Positions 1 to 6,463 of a stretch of DNA of 6,463 nt are shown piece after piece. A model generated the notes under the pieces. The model had not been told where the DNA came from. It ran no database searches and saw only the letters and a program-made list of their open reading frames with translations. The DNA lies in the NCBI GenBank assembly GCA_943328865.2, contig CALQBR020000086.1, forward strand, positions 1 to 6,463. Direction: 5' to 3'. How positions within the stretch are numbered: position 1 is the stretch's first letter; each line of letters opens with the position of its first letter. The stretch is from Sphingobacterium thalpophilum (GTDB lineage: Bacteria > Bacteroidota > Bacteroidia > Flavobacteriales > Flavobacteriaceae). The position numbers and the translations under genes are program-made.

Positions 1-2018
<2,018 letters not shown>

Positions 2019-2086
2019 TTTAGAAAAAAACAATAGTGCTTTAACTTAATCATTAGCAATATTTGTAACAATAAAAAATTTGCAAA

Positions 2087-3622
2087 ATGAAAAAATATTT
2101 ATCCCTTATGATAGCAGGATTATCTTTTTCTGCTACACAATCGCAAGACATCTCAGATGCGATGCGATATTCGCAAGACCATTTGAATGGAACTGCTCGT
2201 TATAGAGCAATGGGAGGTGCTTTTGGAGCGCTTGGAGGCGATTTTTCTGCGTTAAACGTAAACCCTGCAGGTTCGGCTGTTTTTAACAACAACCAAATGT
2301 CGCTTACCTTAAACAATTACAACACCCAAAATATATCAAATTATTTTGGCACAACAACTACCGAAAACAATATTGCTTTTGATTTAAATCAAATTGGTGG
2401 CATTTTTGTATTTAATAATACAGATGAAAAAAACGATTGGAAAAAATTTACGCTTGCGCTGAATTACGAGAATACCAACAACTTTGACAATTCTTTATTT
2501 TCAGCAGGAACAAACCCTACAAACTCAATCGGCAACTATTTTCTTCATTATGCCAACCAAAACGGAGGTGTTTTACTAAAAAATTTACAAACACTGCCGA
2601 ATGAGAGCGTATCAGATTTGTATAGTTATTTAGGTTCAAACTATGGTTTTGGAGCACAACAAGCATTTTTAGGTTATCAGGGTTACCTCATTGACCCAAT
2701 AGACCCTAACAATCCTGACAATAAAAATTATATTTCTCTTGTTCCCTCTGGAGGAAATTATTATCAGGAAAACTCTCTTGAATCATCGGGATATAATGGC
2801 AAATTGTCTTTTAATGCGGCAACCCAATACAAAGACAAATTCTATTTTGGTGTCAATCTAAATTCTCATTTTACCGATTATAGACAAAACACGAACTTCT
2901 TTGAAGCAAATTCCAACAATTTAACCTCTGGAGTGCAACGATTGCGTTTTAAAAATGAACTGTATACCTATGGATCAGGATTCTCATTTCAATTAGGTAC
3001 CATTGCCAAAGTAACCAAAACTGTTCGCTTGGGATTGTCATTCGAATCCCCAACTTGGTATGAATTAAATGATGAATTAACACAAAGTCTAGGGGTTATT
3101 AGTGCTGACGCATTAGGAGAACTCCCAACAGACTATGTTAATCCTCAAGTAATCAACACTTATGCCCCATACAAACTACAAACGCCAAGTAAATGGACTG
3201 GGAGTTTTGCTTATGTTTTTGGAAAAAGTGGATTATTAAGTATTGATTACAGCATAAAAGATTATAGCAACACCCAATTTAAGCCTAAAAATGATTTTAT
3301 AATGATCAATAGAAACATGGCCAATATACTAAGCCAAACCAATGAACTACGCATTGGGAGTGAATACCGAATCAAAGAATGGAGTTTACGAGGTGGTTAT
3401 CATTTTGAACAAAGTCCTTATGAAGACGGAAAAACCATCGGAGATTTAAATGGTTATTCGGGTGGTTTCGGTTATAACTTTGGGGCTACACGATTGGATT
3501 TCGCTTATTCTTATGCAAAAAGAGATTCTCTTAAACAGTTTTTCTCTCAAGGATTAACCGATAGCTCCAAAATAAATACTGTAAATAAAAACATCACTAT
3601 CACTTTGCTTTTCGCTTTATAA
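2087..3622 (+). CDS. Outer membrane beta-barrel protein, OMPP1/FadL/TodX-like
   Basis: A 511-residue predicted outer membrane barrel of the FadL/OMPP1 transporter type, a family that moves hydrophobic compounds across the outer membrane. The substrate here is unknown. A Sec signal peptide is visible (MKKYLSLMIAGLSFSATQS), with likely cleavage before Gln20, since Gln at +1 is common in Bacteroidota. The mature N-terminus carries the conserved block at about 35-66 (GTARYRAMGGAFGALGG, then ALNVNPAGSAVF), including the NPAG motif at 59-62 typical of FadL-like proteins. The rest alternates aromatic/polar beta strands (such as KFYFGVNLNSHF and WSLRGGYHF) and ends in the strand ITITLLFAL. The terminal residue is Leu rather than the usual Phe. 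Length is slightly above E. coli FadL (about 420-450). It lies 68 bases after the lipoprotein gene and is followed by an intrinsic terminator. Some relatives are labelled hemin receptor, but no heme-binding evidence is visible. Confidence 0.88.
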   Translation: MKKYLSLMIAGLSFSATQSQDISDAMRYSQDHLNGTARYRAMGGAFGALGGDFSALNVNPAGSAVFNNNQMSLTLNNYNTQNISNYFGTTTTENNIAFDLNQIGGIFVFNNTDEKNDWKKFTLALNYENTNNFDNSLFSAGTNPTNSIGNYFLHYANQNGGVLLKNLQTLPNESVSDLYSYLGSNYGFGAQQAFLGYQGYLIDPIDPNNPDNKNYISLVPSGGNYYQENSLESSGYNGKLSFNAATQYKDKFYFGVNLNSHFTDYRQNTNFFEANSNNLTSGVQRLRFKNELYTYGSGFSFQLGTIAKVTKTVRLGLSFESPTWYELNDELTQSLGVISADALGELPTDYVNPQVINTYAPYKLQTPSKWTGSFAYVFGKSGLLSIDYSIKDYSNTQFKPKNDFIMINRNMANILSQTNELRIGSEYRIKEWSLRGGYHFEQSPYEDGKTIGDLNGYSGGFGYNFGATRLDFAYSYAKRDSLKQFFSQGLTDSSKINTVNKNITITLLFAL

Positions 3623-3644
3623 GCACAGGTTATTTAAAATTACC

Positions 3645-3675
3645 AATCCGTTTCCAAAAATAAACGGATTTTTTT
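3645..3675 (+). terminator. Intrinsic terminator after the FadL-like gene
   Basis: A perfect 9-bp stem (AATCCGTTT at 3645-3653 with AAACGGATT at 3662-3670) closes an 8-base loop and is followed directly by TTTTT (3671-3675); the last two stem bases are also T. It begins 22 bases after the barrel stop codon, so it should end the lipoprotein-barrel transcript. Confidence 0.85.
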
Positions 3676-3750
3676 AGCCCCGATGGAAACGGCATCCTTT
3701 TGCTTTATTCTTTAAAAGCAAAAGATATAGTGAACAGCGGGATTAGCTTC
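3676..3750 (+). ncRNA. Structured intergenic element resembling the flavo-1 RNA motif of Flavobacteria
   Basis: The stretch begins AGCCCCGATGGAAACGGC and ends GAACAGCGGGATTAGCTTC. These flanks, around a central hairpin and followed by GATATAG, recall a motif seen many times in flavobacterial intergenic regions. I match it from memory to flavo-1 RNA. Visible pairing: an outer helix of AGC (3676-3678) with GCT (3746-3748) and CCCG (3679-3682) with CGGG (3738-3741), with ATTA bulged on the 3' side. The central 10-bp perfect stem is CTTTTGCTTT (3697-3706) with AAAGCAAAAG (3715-3724) around an 8-base loop. It starts at the base after the terminator T-run and lies upstream of the rimO -7 box. It may therefore come from read-through of the barrel transcript rather than form the rimO leader. 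Function is unknown; family membership is moderately sure. Confidence 0.55.
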
Positions 3751-3792
3751 ATAAAATTCACAAAACCATAGCGCTACTATTTATAAAAAGCG

Positions 3793-3800
3793 TAATTTTG
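3793..3800 (+). promoter_or_regulatory. Putative -7 box of the rimO promoter
   Basis: TAATTTTG fits TAnnTTTG exactly and lies 19 bases before the rimO ATG at 3820. Transcription would start near 3807, leaving a leader of only about 13 bases with no Shine-Dalgarno sequence. No clear TTG -33 element is present at the expected spacing. The expected -33 region instead holds the 8-bp palindrome TAGCGCTA (3769-3776). Confidence 0.5.
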
Positions 3801-3819
3801 CACTCCAATTTACAATTCT

Positions 3820-5136
3820 ATGAGAACCAAGTCTTTAAAAAAGAACAAAATCAATGTAATCACTCTTGGGTGTTCGAAAAATGTGTATGACAGTGAAGTA
3901 TTAATGGGACAATTGCGAGCAAGCGGAAAAGAGGTGACTCACGAAGCTCCTGCTACCGAAGAAGGAAACATCATTGTGATCAATACCTGTGGTTTTATTA
4001 ATAATGCAAAAGCAGAATCAATAAATACCATCTTAGAATACGTTGATAAAAAAGAACAAGGACTTGTAGACAAAGTGTTTGTAACAGGTTGCTTATCTGA
4101 ACGCTATCGTCCTGATTTGGAAGCAGAAATACCTAATGTAGATCAATATTTTGGAACTACAGAGTTACCGGGATTATTGAAAGCGTTGGGTGCTGATTAC
4201 AAACACGAATTATTGGGAGAACGCTTGACCACAACTCCTAAAAACTATGCGTATTTAAAAATTGCAGAAGGTTGCGACCGTCCATGCAGTTTTTGTGCCA
4301 TTCCGATTATGCGTGGTAAACATGTATCACAAACTATTGAAAAGCTCGTTAAAGAAGCGGAAGGTTTGGCTAAAAACGGGGTCAAAGAATTGATTTTAAT
4401 TGCACAGGACTTGACCTATTATGGTTTAGATATATACAAAAAACGTAATTTGGGTGAATTACTGGAAGCTTTGGTAAAAGTTGAAGGAATTGAATGGATT
4501 CGTCTACACTATGCCTTCCCCACTGGCTTCCCAATGGATGTTTTGGAAATTATGAAACGTGAACCTAAGATTTGTAATTATATTGATATTCCTTTACAAC
4601 ATATTTCGGACAATATTTTGAAATCGATGCGTCGTGGTACCACCAAAGAAAAAACAACCAAACTCTTAAAAGAATTTAGAGAAGCTGTCCCAGGTATGAC
4701 TATTCGTACAACTTTGATTGTAGGGTATCCTGGAGAAACCCAAGAAGATTTTGAAATCATGCGCGACTGGGTTCAAGAAATGAAATTTGAGCGTTTGGGG
4801 TGCTTTACTTATTCGCATGAAGAAAACACGCATGCTTATTTATTGGAAGACGATGTTCCAGAAGAGGTGAAGCAACAAAGAGCAAATGAAATTATGGAAA
4901 TTCAATCCCAAATATCATGGGATTTAAACCAAGAAAAAATCGGACAAACATTTCGTTGTATTATTGACCGAAAAGAAGGAGCTCATTTTGTAGGAAGAAC
5001 CGAATTTGATAGCCCAGATGTGGATAATGAAGTACTGATTGATGCTTCGAAACACTATGTAAAAACAGGAGAATTTGTGATGGTAAAAATCACTGAAGCT
5101 ACTGAATTCGATTTATACGCAGAACCCGTTTCATAA
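3820..5136 (+). CDS. rimO: Ribosomal protein S12 methylthiotransferase RimO
   Basis: A radical SAM enzyme that inserts a methylthio group on the conserved aspartate of ribosomal protein S12 (Asp88/89 in E. coli numbering), acting in the cytoplasm with two [4Fe-4S] clusters. The 438 residues match the family length. The N-terminal methylthiotransferase (UPF0004) domain has cluster ligands Cys18 (LGCSKN), Cys57 (NTCGF) and Cys91 (TGCLSER). The radical SAM CxxxCxxC motif is Cys152, Cys156 and Cys159 (EGCDRPCSFCAIPIMRG), a form characteristic of RimO rather than the tRNA-modifying MiaB. IDIPLQH (255-261) and RTTLIVGYPGET (296-307) are further family motifs. A C-terminal TRAM domain covers about 373-436 (VGRTEFDSPDVDNEV). 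The ATG at 3820 gives the N-terminus expected for relatives and sits just after a -7 box. It appears to be a single-gene transcript, closed by the terminator at 5166. Confidence 0.97.
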   Translation: MRTKSLKKNKINVITLGCSKNVYDSEVLMGQLRASGKEVTHEAPATEEGNIIVINTCGFINNAKAESINTILEYVDKKEQGLVDKVFVTGCLSERYRPDLEAEIPNVDQYFGTTELPGLLKALGADYKHELLGERLTTTPKNYAYLKIAEGCDRPCSFCAIPIMRGKHVSQTIEKLVKEAEGLAKNGVKELILIAQDLTYYGLDIYKKRNLGELLEALVKVEGIEWIRLHYAFPTGFPMDVLEIMKREPKICNYIDIPLQHISDNILKSMRRGTTKEKTTKLLKEFREAVPGMTIRTTLIVGYPGETQEDFEIMRDWVQEMKFERLGCFTYSHEENTHAYLLEDDVPEEVKQQRANEIMEIQSQISWDLNQEKIGQTFRCIIDRKEGAHFVGRTEFDSPDVDNEVLIDASKHYVKTGEFVMVKITEATEFDLYAEPVS

Positions 5137-5165
5137 ACGACAGATATATAAAACCACAAAAGAAT

Positions 5166-5203
5166 AACCCTATAAATCAATAATTTATAGGGTTGTTGCT
5201 TTT
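5166..5203. terminator. Bidirectional intrinsic terminator between convergent rimO and the carboxylase gene
   Basis: A perfect 12-bp stem (AACCCTATAAAT at 5166-5177 with ATTTATAGGGTT at 5183-5194) closes a 5-base loop (CAATA). On the plus strand it is followed by GTTGCTTTT; on the minus strand by the T-rich ATTCTTTTGTGGTTTT. It lies 29 bases after the rimO stop and about 68 bases after the carboxylase stop, so it can serve both genes. Confidence 0.8.
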
Positions 5204-5219
5204 AAAGAAGGTTGTCCAG

Positions 5220-5259
5220 TTCTTAAAAAAATAGAAAATAGCCGTTTGCTTTTTAAGAA
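5220..5259. repeat. AT-rich inverted repeat next to the carboxylase stop codon
   Basis: TTCTTAAAAA (5220-5229) is an exact inverted copy of TTTTTAAGAA (5250-5259), with a 20-base spacer. It sits just beyond the carboxylase stop (5264-5262, minus strand). The stem would be weak and the loop large. No T-run follows on the minus strand, so it is not a convincing terminator; it may be an accessory 3' hairpin or chance in AT-rich DNA. Confidence 0.4.
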
Positions 5260-5261
5260 AA

Positions 5262-6463
5262 TTACAAAGGAATATTCCCATGTTTTCTATTAGGAATGAT
5301 ACTTTTTTTATGCTCTAACATACTAAATGCTTTCAACAGTTTTCTACGGGTGTCTTGTGGCAAAATCACCTCATCCACAAAACCACGTTGCGCTGCAGTA
5401 TATGGATTAGCAAACAAATCTGCATATTCAGCTTCTTTTTCTAAAAGTTTTGAAGCAGGGTCATCTGCTTTTGTGATTTCATTTTTAAAAATAATTTCAC
5501 TAGCACCTTTAGCTCCCATTACTGCAATTTCGGCAGTAGGCCAAGCAAAATTCATATCAGCTCCTATATGCTTTGAATTCATTACGTCATAAGCTCCACC
5601 ATAAGCTTTACGGGTAATTACAGTTACTCTTGGTACGGTCGCCTCGCTTAGGGCATACAACAATTTCGCACCATGAAGGATAATTCCATTCCACTCTTGA
5701 TCGGTTCCAGGTAAAAATCCAGGAACATCTACCAAAACTAATAATGGAATATTAAAACAATCACAAAAACGGGTAAATCGTGCCGCTTTCTTGGAACTAT
5801 TCACATCTAAACATCCTGCCAAAACCATCGGTTGGTTAGCAATAATCCCAATGCTTTTTCCTCCCAATCGAGCAAAACCAACAATGATATTTTCAGCGAA
5901 GTTCTTGTGAATTTCAAAAAAAGATGCTTCATCAATAATACCTTCAATCACTCTATGCATATCATAGGGTTTATTTGTATTGTCAGGAATAATTGACGCC
6001 AATACCTCACGAATTTCATCATTGAGTTTGTAAGCTAAGTGATGTGGCTTTTCCTTATTGTTCTGTGGCAAGTAACTCAACAGTCGTTTGAGATCCTCAA
6101 GACATTCGACCTCATTCGCAGCAGTGCAGTGAGCCACACCCGATTTGGTAGAATGCGTACTAGCCCCCCCTAATTCCTCCGAAGTTACGGTTTCATTGGT
6201 TACGGTTTTTACGACATTCGGACCCGTTACAAACATATAACTGGTATCTTCAACCATCATTGTAAAATCGGTCATCGCAGGAGAATAAACGGCTCCCCCA
6301 GCACAAGGACCCATAATAGCTGAAATTTGAGGAATCACACCGCTAGATTGTACGTTTCTATAAAAAATATCAGCATACCCTCCTAAAGAACGAACCCCTT
6401 CCTGAATTCGAGCACCACCAGAATCATTCAACCCAATCATTGGGGCTCCCATTTTGAGAGCCA
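5262..6463 (-). CDS. Acyl-CoA carboxylase carboxyltransferase (beta) subunit, propionyl/methylmalonyl-CoA type (partial, N-terminus outside window)
   Basis: Carboxyltransferase of the crotonase-fold PccB/MmdA family. It transfers carboxyl groups between biotin and acyl-CoA, typically in propionyl-CoA to methylmalonyl-CoA interconversion. An internal ATG at 6452-6450 is not the start: the frame continues upstream as Ala-Leu-Lys to the edge, matching the conserved sequence before [20 protein letters not shown]. About 400 of the usual 510-520 residues are present. Counting that Met as 1: [12 protein letters not shown] (8-19), first oxyanion-hole region [12 protein letters not shown] (48-59), [13 protein letters not shown] (241-253), second oxyanion-hole region [10 protein letters not shown] (282-291), and C-terminus KHGNIPL. 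Asp289 in GGAYD lies where, as I recall, Streptomyces PccB has the Asp linked to propionyl-CoA preference and acetyl-CoA enzymes have a hydrophobic residue. A decarboxylase-complex role (MmdA) cannot be excluded without neighbours. Convergent with rimO. Confidence 0.93.
   Translation of the reverse strand, partial: ALKMGAPMIGLNDSGGARIQEGVRSLGGYADIFYRNVQSSGVIPQISAIMGPCAGGAVYSPAMTDFTMMVEDTSYMFVTGPNVVKTVTNETVTSEELGGASTHSTKSGVAHCTAANEVECLEDLKRLLSYLPQNNKEKPHHLAYKLNDEIREVLASIIPDNTNKPYDMHRVIEGIIDEASFFEIHKNFAENIIVGFARLGGKSIGIIANQPMVLAGCLDVNSSKKAARFTRFCDCFNIPLLVLVDVPGFLPGTDQEWNGIILHGAKLLYALSEATVPRVTVITRKAYGGAYDVMNSKHIGADMNFAWPTAEIAVMGAKGASEIIFKNEITKADDPASKLLEKEAEYADLFANPYTAAQRGFVDEVILPQDTRRKLLKAFSMLEHKKSIIPNRKHGNIPL

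Noticed and set aside
4578..4760. Minus-strand 60-codon open frame within rimO
   Set aside because: Antisense to the conserved radical SAM domain; no supporting signals.
3820..5136. Assignment of the radical SAM gene as MiaB (tRNA methylthiotransferase)
   Set aside because: The cluster motif EGCDRPCSFCAIPIMRG and the TRAM motif GRTEFDSPDVDNEV match RimO; MiaB typically has GCDNMCTFC-type sequence.
5296..5592. Plus-strand 98-codon open frame opposite the carboxylase
   Set aside because: Antisense to conserved carboxyltransferase motifs; composition is typical of a shadow frame.
6450..6452. ATG as the start codon of the carboxylase gene
   Set aside because: The frame stays open upstream to the window edge, and the Met lies inside a conserved internal motif of the family; about 115 N-terminal residues are outside the window.

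Overview
The window looks like chromosomal housekeeping DNA from a low-GC Bacteroidota, most likely a Flavobacterium or close relative. The evidence is AT-rich sequence, start codons without Shine-Dalgarno sites, TAnnTTTG-type -7 boxes, a eukaryote/archaeal-type prolyl-tRNA synthetase, an OMPP1/FadL-family outer membrane protein, and protein sequences of flavobacterial character. No mobile element, CRISPR array, tRNA or rRNA was seen.

Layout: (1) 1-983, minus strand: the N-terminal two thirds of proS, cut by the left edge. (2) 984-1082: a compact divergent promoter region. (3) 1083-2018, plus: an unrecognised low-complexity lipoprotein with Gly/Trp/Asn/Tyr repeats and an Arg/Ser/Gly-rich tail. 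(4) 2087-3622, plus: a FadL/OMPP1-like beta-barrel, probably co-transcribed with the lipoprotein and closed by an intrinsic terminator at 3645-3675. (5) 3676-3750: a structured element starting at the base after the terminator T-run. It resembles the recurrent flavobacterial intergenic RNA motif (flavo-1-like). (6) 3820-5136, plus: rimO, with its own -7 box and a very short leader. (7) 5137-5261: a convergent gap with a strong bidirectional terminator. (8) 5262-6463, minus: the C-terminal three quarters of a propionyl/methylmalonyl-CoA-type carboxyltransferase subunit, cut by the right edge. No gene-free stretch exceeds 300 bases; the longest is 3623-3819 (197 bp).

Functionally, proS and rimO both serve translation (tRNA-Pro charging and methylthiolation of ribosomal protein S12). 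The carboxylase serves propionyl-CoA metabolism. The lipoprotein and barrel form a cell-envelope pair. No tight pathway links all five genes. The parts least explained by standard annotation are the repeat-rich lipoprotein and the RNA-like element between the barrel gene and rimO.
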